Positions 17,284-25,710 of a stretch of 64,000 nucleotides of DNA are shown piece by piece. Where the stretch lies: the NCBI RefSeq assembly GCF_032271945.1, contig NZ_CP130319.1, positions 5,659,001 to 5,723,000 on the forward strand, read 5' to 3'. Origin of the DNA: Paenibacillus sp. MBLB1832 (GTDB taxonomy: Bacteria; Bacillota; Bacilli; Paenibacillales; NBRC-103111). Made by a program: the position numbers and the translations under genes. Numbering within the stretch: position 1 is the first letter of the stretch; each line of letters starts with the position of its first letter. The notes under the pieces are model-generated. The model made no database searches. It saw only the letters and a list, made by a program, of their open reading frames with translations, and was not told the DNA's origin.

Positions 17284-17343
17284 AAAAATGCCCCTGCTCT
17301 GAGCCCCTTAAATGAATTCATCGCTCCTCCGCAAGGGCATCTC
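17284..17343 (-). terminator. Possible terminator after the 35-residue membrane protein gene
   Basis: Minus-strand ATGCCCTTGC pairs with GCAGGGGCAT across a 37-base loop, followed by TTTTTG. The long loop lowers confidence. Confidence 0.4.
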
Positions 17344-17370
17344 ATTAATCGGCAGCCGAATATCTGCGAC

Positions 17371-17478
17371 TCACTCCTCTTCATCCCACTTCCGGGAGTA
17401 CGCCTTTTTCGTAATCCACAACGTCAATCCGATCACGATGGCGATCGTGATGACGCTTAAAATCACCGTTAGTACCAT
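17371..17478 (-). CDS. Single-pass membrane microprotein, 35 residues
   Basis: ATG 17478 to TGA 17371, with GAGGAG eleven bases upstream. About 22 hydrophobic residues (VLTVILSVITIAIVIGLTLW) are followed by TKKAYSRKWDEEE, so the N-terminus would be outside and a charged tail inside. The pattern resembles small YtzI-type or cytochrome-oxidase-associated peptides, but no assignment is made. It is too short for routine gene callers. Confidence 0.5.
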   Translation of the reverse strand: MVLTVILSVITIAIVIGLTLWITKKAYSRKWDEEE

Positions 17479-17612
17479 GCCTAGCACTCCTCTTCTCAAC
17501 TTCCTATCCGCCTATTGTATCAGAAATGCGGATCATTTGGACAGGCGCACTCAGCCTGGCACTTAGGCTGATCGTTTCCTTAGAAGAGCCATCCCGCATC
17601 GAACTTGAACTT

Positions 17613-17742
17613 CCTGCAAATGTGCATCAATTTACCCAGCCTCATCCGCTTAGAGCGAACTTAACTGCAAAAGTACAGCAATTTGGCCCGAAACTGGCCC
17701 TTTCAGAAAAAATGCCCGAAAAATCCTGCACTTTTGCAGGAT
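17613..17742. repeat. Intergenic head array B2 (TGCA-N4-TGCA type, three heads)
   Basis: Heads TGCAAATGTGCA (17615-17626), TGCAAAAGTACA (17666-17677) and TGCACTTTTGCA (17727-17738) are spaced 51 and 61 bases. The last is a strong hairpin TCCTGCA/TGCAGGA. It lies in the 339-base gap between minus-strand genes; nothing else was recognised there. Confidence 0.75.
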
Positions 17743-17817
17743 CGATCTCCTGAGACGGCAGCCCAGTTGCGTATACTAAATTTAATGTAAAAGTTGAGGT
17801 TATTTGAGAACATTTTA

Positions 17818-18144
17818 TCAGTCTACAAATCTTATAAAGGGATCAACGATTCTCTGAATAAATTCAAAATAAGGATACATCACTGACGCCAAAATTAACA
17901 GAGTGATATATACGCCCCACCATTCAATTTTTTTCCTAAGTATTTTTACATTCAAGATAACATATGAAGTTAAATAGCAAATACTAAAAACTGTCGCCAC
18001 TAGTCTTTCAAAATTTGTTGGAATATCATTGTCCCAACCTGTACCACTTATAACTACAAATAGTATTAACCATACAGTTGGAATGAGAAACATTCCCCAA
18101 AATACACTTATTATTGCGCAGGCCATGTGCTTTTTTAATGTCAC
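17818..18144 (-). CDS. Hypothetical three-helix membrane protein, 108 residues
   Basis: Three hydrophobic segments (about 8-32, 48-70, 76-96) with short polar loops and a final charged end. The coding sequence is markedly AT-rich compared with the flanking genes. No family was recognised. It is on the same strand as the next upstream membrane gene (18189-18560), 44 bases away, so they may be co-transcribed. Confidence 0.55.
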   Translation of the reverse strand: MTLKKHMACAIISVFWGMFLIPTVWLILFVVISGTGWDNDIPTNFERLVATVFSICYLTSYVILNVKILRKKIEWWGVYITLLILASVMYPYFEFIQRIVDPFIRFVD

Positions 18145-18188
18145 GTTGTCACCTTCGAAATTGGAATGTTATTTTTTCGTGACCTTCA

Positions 18189-18560
18189 CTAAAACCTATA
18201 AGCGAGATTATAAGACAAATACATGACGCCACAAGATGTTAAAAATATATACAAAAAATAAGCAAGTTTCTTATTTTTCACCGAATATTTTACCAACATA
18301 AAATATGCAAATAGTATAAGTGCAGATATTAATAAAAATGGCATGGCAAGTTCTTCCCCAAAACCTTCAGAAGTCGAAACCATGTCTATAAAAAGTATGA
18401 ATACTAAAATGCTAACTATGATTCCAAAAGAGTACGGAACCCATGGAACCCTATTGCTACTTGTACCTTTAACCAGCCTCACTAATTGAGTTCCAAATAC
18501 TAGAGTTATTATTAGAGTAGAAATGACAAGAGGGTCTTCAATAAAAGTAATAAATCCCAT
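18189..18560 (-). CDS. Hypothetical four-helix membrane protein, 123 residues
   Basis: Start ATG 18560 is chosen because GGAGG lies ten bases upstream; the longer frame to 18608 has no site. Hydrophobic segments are at about 8-28, 41-62, 70-92 and 98-118. It is AT-rich like the following gene, and the pair looks like an acquired two-gene island. No homologue could be named. Confidence 0.55.
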   Translation of the reverse strand: MGFITFIEDPLVISTLIITLVFGTQLVRLVKGTSSNRVPWVPYSFGIIVSILVFILFIDMVSTSEGFGEELAMPFLLISALILFAYFMLVKYSVKNKKLAYFLYIFLTSCGVMYLSYNLAYRF

Positions 18561-18612
18561 GCGTATCAAACCTCCAAAATAAATTTCATCCTCTATCTGA
18601 AAAAGCAAATAA

Positions 18613-18640
18613 TAGCCTTACCATTGTATAAAGGTAAGGC
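18613..18640 (-). terminator. Terminator after the arsenic operon
   Basis: GCCTTACC and GGTAAGGC arms, 50 bases past the DUF72 stop. The T-tract on the minus strand (TATTATTT) is weak. Confidence 0.5.
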
Positions 18641-18690
18641 ATCAAAATTTGTAATAACTTGCCGATTATTATATTAATTTTTCATAAGCC

Positions 18691-19539
18691 TCACTCAAAC
18701 AAATCCAACTGCCTCGGCGACGTATCCTCAATCGCGATCCCCAGCATCGCCATCATCTCCTTCGCATTGCCCGTCGCATGCCCGCCAGAGTTGTTGTTGA
18801 AAATCACGCAGACCTCGCGCGACTGCTCCTGCAGCTGCAGCAGCATCGCCTTCCACGCTAGCAGCTCGCTCTGGCTGTAGTTGTACAGGTAGCGAACGTC
18901 GCGCCAGTTCGCCTCGCCGTTATTGACCCAGCCGCTCTCATTGCGGCCGTGAAAGCGCACTATCGTCATCGCAGGATGCGTCGCCTCCAGCACGATGGGC
19001 ACAGAGCCCACGCCCGCCTGCGGCTCATCGCAGACGCTGTGAATCCAGCCTTCGCGCCGCATGAAGGATAGTGTCTTCTCGCGCAGACAATCGCGAAACC
19101 AGCTCTGGTGGCGGAATTCCAGCGCCACAGGAATGTCGCCCATGCGGGCTTTCGCTTCGCGAATGACATCCACATTCGCCTTCGTGCAGTCGAACCACGG
19201 CGGGTACTGGAAGAGCACCGCTTTCAGCTTGCCCGCTTCGACGACAGGACGGATGGAGTTTCGAAAAGCAGTGAACATCCCGCTTGTCTCTTCCTGCGAG
19301 TACGTTTGCCGTGTCTGCCCCGTTAATCCTTGATAAGCTTTGACGATAAACGAGAAGGAGTCGGTCGTGTCAGTGGCCCATTTCTGGTACCAGCTATCTT
19401 TGTGAATGGCATAATAGGAGCTATCTACCTCGACAAGCGGGAAATGCTTATTATACTGCTTCAGCTTGTCCTGCTGTCGCACACCGCCCCGATACAGCTC
19501 TTCATGATCGCCCCAGCCCGCAAGTCCGATACTTATCAT
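18691..19539 (-). CDS. DUF72 (YecE-type) protein
   Basis: 282 residues with the DUF72 signature: start IGLAGWGDH, FPLVEVDSSYYA (about 34-45), LFQYPPWF (about 109-116), ALEFRHQSW (about 138-146), FHGRNESGW, and the terminal QLDLFE that is common in the family. The fold is a TIM barrel; the reaction is unknown. It starts eight bases after the ArsC-fusion stop with GTAGGTGAG as ribosome site, so it is the last gene of the ars operon, an unusual association. Confidence 0.85.
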   Translation of the reverse strand: MISIGLAGWGDHEELYRGGVRQQDKLKQYNKHFPLVEVDSSYYAIHKDSWYQKWATDTTDSFSFIVKAYQGLTGQTRQTYSQEETSGMFTAFRNSIRPVVEAGKLKAVLFQYPPWFDCTKANVDVIREAKARMGDIPVALEFRHQSWFRDCLREKTLSFMRREGWIHSVCDEPQAGVGSVPIVLEATHPAMTIVRFHGRNESGWVNNGEANWRDVRYLYNYSQSELLAWKAMLLQLQEQSREVCVIFNNNSGGHATGNAKEMMAMLGIAIEDTSPRQLDLFE

Positions 19540-19547
19540 GTTCTCAC

Positions 19548-20402
19548 CTACTTATCGTACAACTTCTCCAGCGCCTCACGCTGCGGCGGTCTAATGTTAA
19601 CCACAGATCGAATGCTCTGCGCCAGTTTCTCCGCTTCCTCAATATTCGCACTCTTACCCAGCTCGATCAAAGTACCTACAGCTACTGCGCCCGTGCGCCC
19701 TTTGCCGCCTCCGCAGTGGAACCCGACCTTTTTGCCGCTCTTGTACGCATCCACAACGTGCTGAATCGCCTGTTTAAACAAAACGTCCTGCGGTCCTTCC
19801 GCGTTGTCTCCAAGGGGGACTTGCAGCCATTCTACGTTACCCCCAGGATAAGCGCATTCCGTCGCTTCTCCTCGTAAATCTACGATAACCTCCACGTTCT
19901 CATTTTTCACCATAGCCTCGACGTCGGCAGCAGCGCCAAAGAAAACTTGATCATCGATGAGTGCTTGATAGTTTTTCTGCATGAAATCTCCTTTCACGAA
20001 CTGCTCGATCCGATGCCGAATTGCATCCCGCACTTCACGGAATTTCGCCGTGATTTCTTCTTCTGTTCCCGTCGCTTTGGCAGGGTCTTCGAAGCCCCAG
20101 TGCCATCTCACGGCCTTATCATTTCGAACCACAGGACAATGGTCATTCGCATGACCACACAAGGTGATGATGTAGTCGGCACGCCCCAGCAATTCAGGGT
20201 CAATCACATCGGAGGTGTTGTTCGAAATATCGATACCCGCCTCTTTCATCGCAGCGACTGCCCTTGGGTTTAAGCCGTGTGCCTCTAAGCCAGCGCTTCT
20301 TACTTCATAAGTATCGCCACCTAAAGCCTCCAGAAATCCATCCGCCATCTGGCTGCGGCATGAATTTCCTGTGCAGAGGAAATACACTAATTTTTTGTCC
20401 AT
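19548..20402 (-). CDS. arsC: Thioredoxin-type arsenate reductase fused to a CX5R phosphatase-like domain
   Basis: 284 residues from ATG 20402 (AAGGAG nine bases upstream); this start puts the catalytic cysteine at position 10. The ArsC part, residues 1-143, has CTGNSCRS (10-17) plus Cys82 and Cys89, exactly the triad of thioredoxin-linked ArsC. This enzyme reduces arsenate to arsenite for export by ArsB. Residues about 144-284 form a second domain. It contains a VDLRGEATE segment and [10 protein letters not shown] with Cys230 and Arg236, the active loop of dual-specificity or tyrosine phosphatases. There is no stop between the parts. The second domain may be another reductase, a phosphatase or a scaffold. 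Confidence 0.85.
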   Translation of the reverse strand: MDKKLVYFLCTGNSCRSQMADGFLEALGGDTYEVRSAGLEAHGLNPRAVAAMKEAGIDISNNTSDVIDPELLGRADYIITLCGHANDHCPVVRNDKAVRWHWGFEDPAKATGTEEEITAKFREVRDAIRHRIEQFVKGDFMQKNYQALIDDQVFFGAAADVEAMVKNENVEVIVDLRGEATECAYPGGNVEWLQVPLGDNAEGPQDVLFKQAIQHVVDAYKSGKKVGFHCGGGKGRTGAVAVGTLIELGKSANIEEAEKLAQSIRSVVNIRPPQREALEKLYDK

Positions 20403-20426
20403 GTGGAACATCTCCTTATCCTTAAA

Positions 20427-21719
20427 TTAGGTGATCACCCTGAGCCATACATACAGCCCAAGAAGGGTGATGAACAGCGTGGGAATTGTAAGCACGATGC
20501 CGACTCTAAAATAGTAACCCCAAGTAATTTTGACACCTTTATTCGCTAAAACATGCAGCCACAATAAGGTGGCCAGTGACCCGATTGGTGTAATTTTCGG
20601 ACCTAGATCCGAGCCGATCACATTCGCATACACGAGCGCTTCACGAATCACGCCTTCCGTCTGTGTCCCTTTAATCGCAAGCGCATCGATCATGACCGTT
20701 GGCAAGTTATTCATCACGGAAGAGAGCAGCGCAGCTAGGAAACCCATGCCAAGCGTGGCCGACAACAAGCCCTGATTCGATATGTTCTCGATGAGTGTGC
20801 TTAACGCGTCGATGAGCCCGACATTTTTCAAGCTATACACGACCACATACATCCCGATGGAGAAAACAACGATGTTCCACGGTGCTTCTTTCATCACTTT
20901 TTTGCTTTCTATGGAAGGGCTGGTACGAGCAATAAGTACGAAGATTAGCGCGACAATGCCCGCAATGATCGAAACAGGAATATGGATGAAGCCGCTAACC
21001 AGGTAAGCAACTAGCAGGATTCCCAGCACGAACCAAGACACACGGAACAGCTTCCCGTCTTTGATCGCTTCTGCGGGCTGTTTGAGCTGTGCGAGCTCAT
21101 AGTTTGCCGGGATTTCCTTCCTGAAGAAAAGGTAGAGTACCAGCAAGCTTGCCCCCATCGAAACGATCCCTGTTACGAACATGCGGCTCGCATACGTCAC
21201 GAAATCAATGCCGAAGAAATCAGCAGATACGATATTGACCAAATTACTGACCACAAACGGAATCGACGTCGTATCCGAAATAAATCCGCTGGCCATGATG
21301 AAGGGCAGGATCATTTTATCCGGAAATTTCAATGCACGAACCATAGATAATACAATAGGGGTTAAAATAAGCGCAGCTCCATCATTCGCGAATAGCGCAG
21401 CTACAGCTGCTCCCAGCCCAATGACATAAACAAACATCCGCTTACCGTTTCCTTTGGCCAACCGAGCCATATGCAAGGCGCACCATTCAAAGAAACCAAT
21501 TTGATCGAGTATCAAAGAAATGAGAATCAGGGCAACAAACGTAAGTGTGGCATTCCAGACGATCCCCGTTACAATCCCAACATCATGGAAGGAAACGGTT
21601 TGACAAATCAGTGACAGCAAGGCACCCGCTGATGCGGTCCAGCCGATATTCAGTCCTTTCGGCTGCCAAATGACGAACGTTAACGTTACTACAAAGATGA
21701 TTATTGCAAGAAAAACCAT
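20427..21719 (-). CDS. arsB: Arsenite efflux permease ArsB
   Basis: 430 residues, about twelve membrane segments, the length of the staphylococcal ArsB. Family marks include the N-terminal [14 protein letters not shown] segment, [15 protein letters not shown] (about 110-124), and [20 protein letters not shown] near residue 370. It extrudes arsenite or antimonite in exchange for protons. AAGGAGGAGCAC precedes ATG 21719. It lies between arsR and arsC in one operon. Confidence 0.93.
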   Translation of the reverse strand: MVFLAIIIFVVTLTFVIWQPKGLNIGWTASAGALLSLICQTVSFHDVGIVTGIVWNATLTFVALILISLILDQIGFFEWCALHMARLAKGNGKRMFVYVIGLGAAVAALFANDGAALILTPIVLSMVRALKFPDKMILPFIMASGFISDTTSIPFVVSNLVNIVSADFFGIDFVTYASRMFVTGIVSMGASLLVLYLFFRKEIPANYELAQLKQPAEAIKDGKLFRVSWFVLGILLVAYLVSGFIHIPVSIIAGIVALIFVLIARTSPSIESKKVMKEAPWNIVVFSIGMYVVVYSLKNVGLIDALSTLIENISNQGLLSATLGMGFLAALLSSVMNNLPTVMIDALAIKGTQTEGVIREALVYANVIGSDLGPKITPIGSLATLLWLHVLANKGVKITWGYYFRVGIVLTIPTLFITLLGLYVWLRVIT

Positions 21720-21764
21720 GTGCTCCTCCTTATCGGTTAGACAACCTGCCTTTAGCGCATACCG

Positions 21765-22088
21765 CTAATCACAACAATTGAGCTGCTCGCAGGAAATTGC
21801 GGCAACCTTTTCTTTTTGCGAGGGTACGTATTGTAAAAACGTATTCAGATACGGCTTATCCTCCACGTTCAGCGAATAGTACACCCATTGCCCCTTTTTG
21901 GCTTCCTTCACCAAACCGCCTGCCTTCAGCTTTCGCATATGCTGGCTTACATTGGGTTGACTGGTCTGCAAAAGTTCAACAAGCTCATTCACACAAAGCT
22001 CGCGTTCTTGGAGCAGGGAGAGAATGGTTAGTCGCATTTTATCCCCTAGAAGCTTGCAAACATCCGATAATTGTTCGATATCGACCAC
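21765..22088 (-). CDS. arsR: ArsR-family arsenic-responsive repressor
   Basis: 107 residues from GTG 22088 (GAGGAG nine bases upstream). The winged helix includes ELCVNELVELL and SQPNVSQHMRKLKAGGL, the recognition helix. The usual ELCVCDL As-binding pair is reduced to one Cys, while the C-terminus has Cys100, Cys105 and Cys106 (SCEQLNCCD), a likely alternative arsenite site. It should repress its own operon; the AT-rich stretch 22150-22195 upstream is the likely promoter and operator region, but no clear dyad was fixed. Confidence 0.88.
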   Translation of the reverse strand: MVDIEQLSDVCKLLGDKMRLTILSLLQERELCVNELVELLQTSQPNVSQHMRKLKAGGLVKEAKKGQWVYYSLNVEDKPYLNTFLQYVPSQKEKVAAISCEQLNCCD

Positions 22089-22221
22089 GATTACTCGCTC
22101 CTCTATTTAGCTGGATTTCAGCATTTCCTACCACATTATCGCAATCTTAATCTCATTTGTAAATGATTATATAATTATTTGATTATATACCCTTGACCGA
22201 ATAAGCTCTTACCGATTTTCC

Positions 22222-22300
22222 TTTACTTCCCTGAAAACCCCCTGTATAGTAAATCTATATCGCATCACCCGGAGGAGCCTGCCAACAGCGGGCTTTTTTT
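22222..22300 (+). promoter_or_regulatory. Promoter and terminated short leader before the antiporter gene
   Basis: TTTACT (22222-22227), 17 bases, TATAGT (22245-22250). About 25 bases later AGCCTGC-CAACA-GCGGGCT (22276-22294) is followed by seven T residues. Transcripts would end after roughly 45 bases unless read-through occurs; the antiporter starts at 22372. This looks like conditional termination or a very short RNA. Confidence 0.55.
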
Positions 22301-22371
22301 GTCTTTTTTACATACTCAAGATCTTCTCTGGAAAGATTATCCGTAACAATAGAGCGCGAGGAGTGAATGTC

Positions 22372-23553
22372 ATGATCCATTATTGGCTTATTCTAATGTG
22401 CATTGCCGTTGCCATCGCTTATCTCGCAGATAAAATCAAACAGCCTTATCCGACGCTGCTTGTCGTCGCTGGCTTACTGCTTGGCCTCTTTCCCATTCCA
22501 GCCCTGCATGATATTAAGGAATATGTCGCTTCTGATACGATTTTCAAAACCACAGTCATCCTCATCTTCCTGTCGGCGCTGATCGGGGATGCGGCACTCA
22601 AACTGCACGCCCATGAGCTGAAGGACAATAAGCGATCCATCTTGATGCTTGCTTTGCTAGGCACATTGCTGACGTTCGTGCTCATCACTGCCTTGTGCTA
22701 CACCCTGCTAGGGCTTTCCTTGCAAAATGCGCTCGTCTTCGGCTCGCTGATGGCGGCCACGGATCCGGTATCCGTGTTGAGTATTTTCAAATCGTTAGGA
22801 CTGAACCAGAAGCTGTCGGTCATTGTCGAGGGTGAGAGCTTAGCGAATGACGGCGTGGCCGTAGTCCTTTTCAAAATCGCGCTCGTCACAACGACACTAA
22901 GCTTGTCCGGTGTGCTGAGCGGTTCCTTCGAGTTCGTCAAAGTCGTTGTGGCAGGCATGCTGATCGGGCTGCTCTTCGGCTATCTGGCTAGCCGTATCAC
23001 CGCGACCATCGACAATTACTTGGTCGAAATCGGCCTGTCCATCGTGTTGTTCTACGGGGCATTCGAAGTCGCAGAGATGTTTCATCTATCTGGTGTGATT
23101 GCGGTGGTTTTTGCTGGATTGGTACTCGGCTCCTACGGAAAAAAGATTGGCATGTCCGACTTGACCCTGGAGAAGATGGACTCGTTCTGGGAAGTGATCG
23201 CGTTCATCGGGAATGCCATTATATTCCTCATGGTCGGCCTCGAAATATCGAACATCGATTTCGCTGATAAATGGTTCGAGATCACAGTCAGCATCGGGAT
23301 CGTCCTCGCGGCGAGATTCGTCGCCGTCTATGTCAGCCTGTCGATGGACCATAGCATCCCGCAGGCGTGGAAGCCCATTATCGCCTGGGGCGGGCTGAAA
23401 GGCTCGCTGTCCATCGCACTCCTGCTCGGCGTGGCTCCCGACTTCGAAGGGCGCGATCTGCTGCTCGCAATGACGTTCAGCAACGTCGTCTTCTCACTGC
23501 TCGTACAGGGGACGACGCTGAGCTGGTTAGTCAAGATTTTGAAGGTAAGATGA
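22372..23553 (+). CDS. CPA1-family cation/proton antiporter
   Basis: 393 residues from ATG 22372 (GAGGAG eight bases upstream; the GTG at 22363 is too close to it). Ten to twelve membrane helices. The ion-binding helix shows ATDPVSVLSIFKSLG, and the next one ESLANDGVAVVLF with the Asn-Asp pair of CPA1 exchangers. It probably expels sodium or potassium against protons in the cytoplasmic membrane. A terminator-containing leader precedes it. It is followed by a second, more AT-rich antiporter gene on the same strand. Confidence 0.88.
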   Translation: MIHYWLILMCIAVAIAYLADKIKQPYPTLLVVAGLLLGLFPIPALHDIKEYVASDTIFKTTVILIFLSALIGDAALKLHAHELKDNKRSILMLALLGTLLTFVLITALCYTLLGLSLQNALVFGSLMAATDPVSVLSIFKSLGLNQKLSVIVEGESLANDGVAVVLFKIALVTTTLSLSGVLSGSFEFVKVVVAGMLIGLLFGYLASRITATIDNYLVEIGLSIVLFYGAFEVAEMFHLSGVIAVVFAGLVLGSYGKKIGMSDLTLEKMDSFWEVIAFIGNAIIFLMVGLEISNIDFADKWFEITVSIGIVLAARFVAVYVSLSMDHSIPQAWKPIIAWGGLKGSLSIALLLGVAPDFEGRDLLLAMTFSNVVFSLLVQGTTLSWLVKILKVR

Positions 23554-23624
23554 CAGTGAGAGGCGAAAGAATGATACAGATACCCAGAGGGTAAATACAC
23601 CATTAGATAGGGGTTAAGGAAAAA

Positions 23625-23654
23625 ATGAAGAATCAATATGCGGTGATTAGCTAA
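23625..23654 (+). CDS. Possible nine-residue upstream peptide coupled to the second antiporter
   Basis: AAGGA precedes ATG 23625, and the frame MKNQYAVIS ends with TAA overlapping the next start as TAATG. The antiporter ATG at 23654 itself lacks a good ribosome site, so translation of the short frame could deliver ribosomes to it. Confidence 0.35.
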   Translation: MKNQYAVIS

Positions 23655-24916
23655 TGGAAAATACAACTTCTGTCATGATTGACCACGTCATCATTCTTCT
23701 AGTCTTAATTTTCGGATTGGGGATGCTATTCGGTAAAATAGCCCATTTTCTGAAACTGCCAGATGTTGCACTTTTTCTAGTTGCCGGTATGATAATCGGA
23801 CAAGGCTTTCATTGGATTAATGAGTCCAGCACATCTTTTACGAATCAATTTATTTTAGTCATCGGCTCTACGCTTATTTTATTCGATGGTGGTCGCAATA
23901 TCAGACTTTCGGGTCTTCGCCAAGTATGGATAACCGTGAGCTTACTTAGTATTCCAGGTGTTATCGTTACTTGCGGAGCTGTTGCAATTACCGCGCATCT
24001 GCTTTTAGATCTTCCATGGTTGTATGCGCTATTGTTGGGAGCTATTATCTCTTCGACTGATCCAGCTACACTCATTCCAGTATTTAAACAGGTGCGAATT
24101 CGGACGAAAGTTAGGGAAACCGTAGAAAGTGAGTCTGCCTTTAATGATGCAACAGGTTCGATTCTCACCTTTTCACTGCTGGCTATTATTATGGGAACAC
24201 AAGCTGTATCTATCTCATCAGGTGTAAGTGAATTTGCAAAAACGGCCCTAGGCGGACTCCTGCTTGGTGGTGTTATCGGGTATGTCCTAACCTATCTGAC
24301 TGCGCATTTGAAGTTAGGTTTCCTGAGAGATTACGCTACTATTGCAATGGTAGTAACCTCATTGGGTGCTTATATTGCTGGGGAACTAATAGGAGTTAGT
24401 GGCTTCATGGCGACTTTTACAGCTGGACTCATTTGGGGAAATGCGGGAACATTTAAGATGGATATGAATGATAAGCTACACGAAATGGAGCATTTTTCCG
24501 AAAATATTACAGTGATCATGCGTATGCTGATTTTCATTCTTCTCGGCAGCCAAGTCAACTTCACCATTATTTTCGAGCATTTCTGGACCAGTTTGGGTGT
24601 TATTTTTGTCTTTATGTTTATTGCTCGCCCTCTGACAGTCTTACTTTGCACGCTGCCAGATCGTAAAGCGAAGTGGAAATGGAATGAGATTGTGTTTATG
24701 TTCTGGGTGCGAGAAACGGGTGTCATTCCCGCAGCTTTGTGCGGAATGGTGGCAGGGATGGGCGTCCAGCACAGCGAACTGATCGCGAGTGTTACCTTCA
24801 TGGCTGTGCTTATCACCATCTTATTCCAAGCAAGCTCGACTGCTTTTGTGGCTCGAAAACTTGGACTTGAGGTAAAGACCGAAGTGGAAGAAGAGAGAAC
24901 TAACCATCCCTGTTAA
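23654..24916 (+). CDS. Second CPA1-family cation/proton antiporter
   Basis: 420 residues, about twelve helices. The transport core includes SSTDPATLIPVFKQV (about 136-150) and ESESAFNDATGSILTF (about 160-175) with the Asn-Asp pair. A conserved RETGVIPAALCGMVAG segment lies near residue 355. The coding sequence is less GC-rich than its neighbour, and the two proteins are clearly different subgroups, so this is not a recent duplication. Start ATG 23654 overlaps the stop of a tiny upstream frame. Confidence 0.87.
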   Translation: MENTTSVMIDHVIILLVLIFGLGMLFGKIAHFLKLPDVALFLVAGMIIGQGFHWINESSTSFTNQFILVIGSTLILFDGGRNIRLSGLRQVWITVSLLSIPGVIVTCGAVAITAHLLLDLPWLYALLLGAIISSTDPATLIPVFKQVRIRTKVRETVESESAFNDATGSILTFSLLAIIMGTQAVSISSGVSEFAKTALGGLLLGGVIGYVLTYLTAHLKLGFLRDYATIAMVVTSLGAYIAGELIGVSGFMATFTAGLIWGNAGTFKMDMNDKLHEMEHFSENITVIMRMLIFILLGSQVNFTIIFEHFWTSLGVIFVFMFIARPLTVLLCTLPDRKAKWKWNEIVFMFWVRETGVIPAALCGMVAGMGVQHSELIASVTFMAVLITILFQASSTAFVARKLGLEVKTEVEEERTNHPC

Positions 24917-24954
24917 ATTAGTCAGAAGAATCGCTGATATCACTTCAGTTAAAT

Positions 24955-24990
24955 GAAAAGCCCCCAGCGCCAAATTGGCACTAGGGGCAG
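24955..24990 (-). terminator. Terminator after the secreted repeat protein gene
   Basis: Minus-strand GCCCCTAGTGCCA-ATT-TGGCGCTGGGGGC followed by TTTT, fifteen bases past the stop at 25005. Confidence 0.8.
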
Positions 24991-25004
24991 AGGGATCGTC
25001 TCGC

Positions 25005-25637
25005 TTATTTCTGCGCTTTTTTCGCCCATTTCGCTTGCAGCGCGGCTTCGATCTCGGCGTAGATTTGCTCGGTTGTTTTGCCAACTGTGGAGATGCCGAG
25101 CTTCTCCGCTTTCTTGGTCAACGCGGCGGATTTCTTCGCGTCTTTCGCTGCTTTCAGCGCTGCGCGGATCTCCTTCGCTGTCTTGCCATCCGTCGCGATG
25201 CCTGCATCTGCTGCCTTCGCTTGCAGCTTCGTCAAAGCTGCAGCTTTCAGCTCCGCTCTAAGCTCCTTATTCGACTTTCCGTCTGCGCTCACACCAAGCT
25301 TCTCCGCTTTCGCTTGCAGCTTCGCGGCAACGGCCGCTTGGATCTCCGCTTTGAGCTGCTCATTCGTTTTGCCATCCGTGCTGATGCCAAGTTTGGCTGC
25401 CGCCGCTTGCAAATGCTCGGTACGGCGCTCGTTGCCCGCTGCTTTCAGCTCCGCTTTGATCTCCTTATTCGTCTTGCCGTCGGTCGATATGCCGAAAGCT
25501 TGCGCTTTCTCCGATAAAAGCTGCTTTAGCGGATGAAAAGCGTTTGTATCTCCTTGTGCATTCGCTGCGAAAGCCGCCACAGGGACGGAACATACGATGA
25601 CACCAGCTGCCACGATGCCTGCTAATTTTTTCAACAT
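25005..25637 (-). CDS. Secreted protein with five GIS-TDGKT helical repeats
   Basis: 210 residues from ATG 25637 (GAGGAG ten bases upstream). A signal peptide MLKKLAGIVAAGVIVC...AFA is cleaved at about residue 26. The mature part has five repeats of the form A-x-x-L-G-I-S-T-D-G-K-T-x-x-E-L-x-A-E-L-x-A-A, spaced by 10-20 Ala/Lys-rich residues, ending in a very basic tail. Each repeat looks like two helices joined by a DGK turn. No enzymatic motif is present; a wall- or polymer-binding role is possible. It lies 73 bases downstream of a histidine kinase gene on the same strand. Confidence 0.75.
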   Translation of the reverse strand: MLKKLAGIVAAGVIVCSVPVAAFAANAQGDTNAFHPLKQLLSEKAQAFGISTDGKTNKEIKAELKAAGNERRTEHLQAAAAKLGISTDGKTNEQLKAEIQAAVAAKLQAKAEKLGVSADGKSNKELRAELKAAALTKLQAKAADAGIATDGKTAKEIRAALKAAKDAKKSAALTKKAEKLGISTVGKTTEQIYAEIEAALQAKWAKKAQK

Positions 25638-25710
25638 AGGATTCACTCCTCGATTTGTTAGTAAGTACCTCACGAAACCTATCTTACCTGAGAGATATGT
25701 CATAAGTTTG

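Noticed and set aside
17312..17566. Plus-strand 84-codon frame
   Set aside because: Antisense to a 35-residue frame with a good ribosome site, and of low quality as a protein.
22150..22195. A specific ArsR operator
   Set aside because: The stretch is AT-rich with several overlapping short repeats; no single dyad could be preferred.
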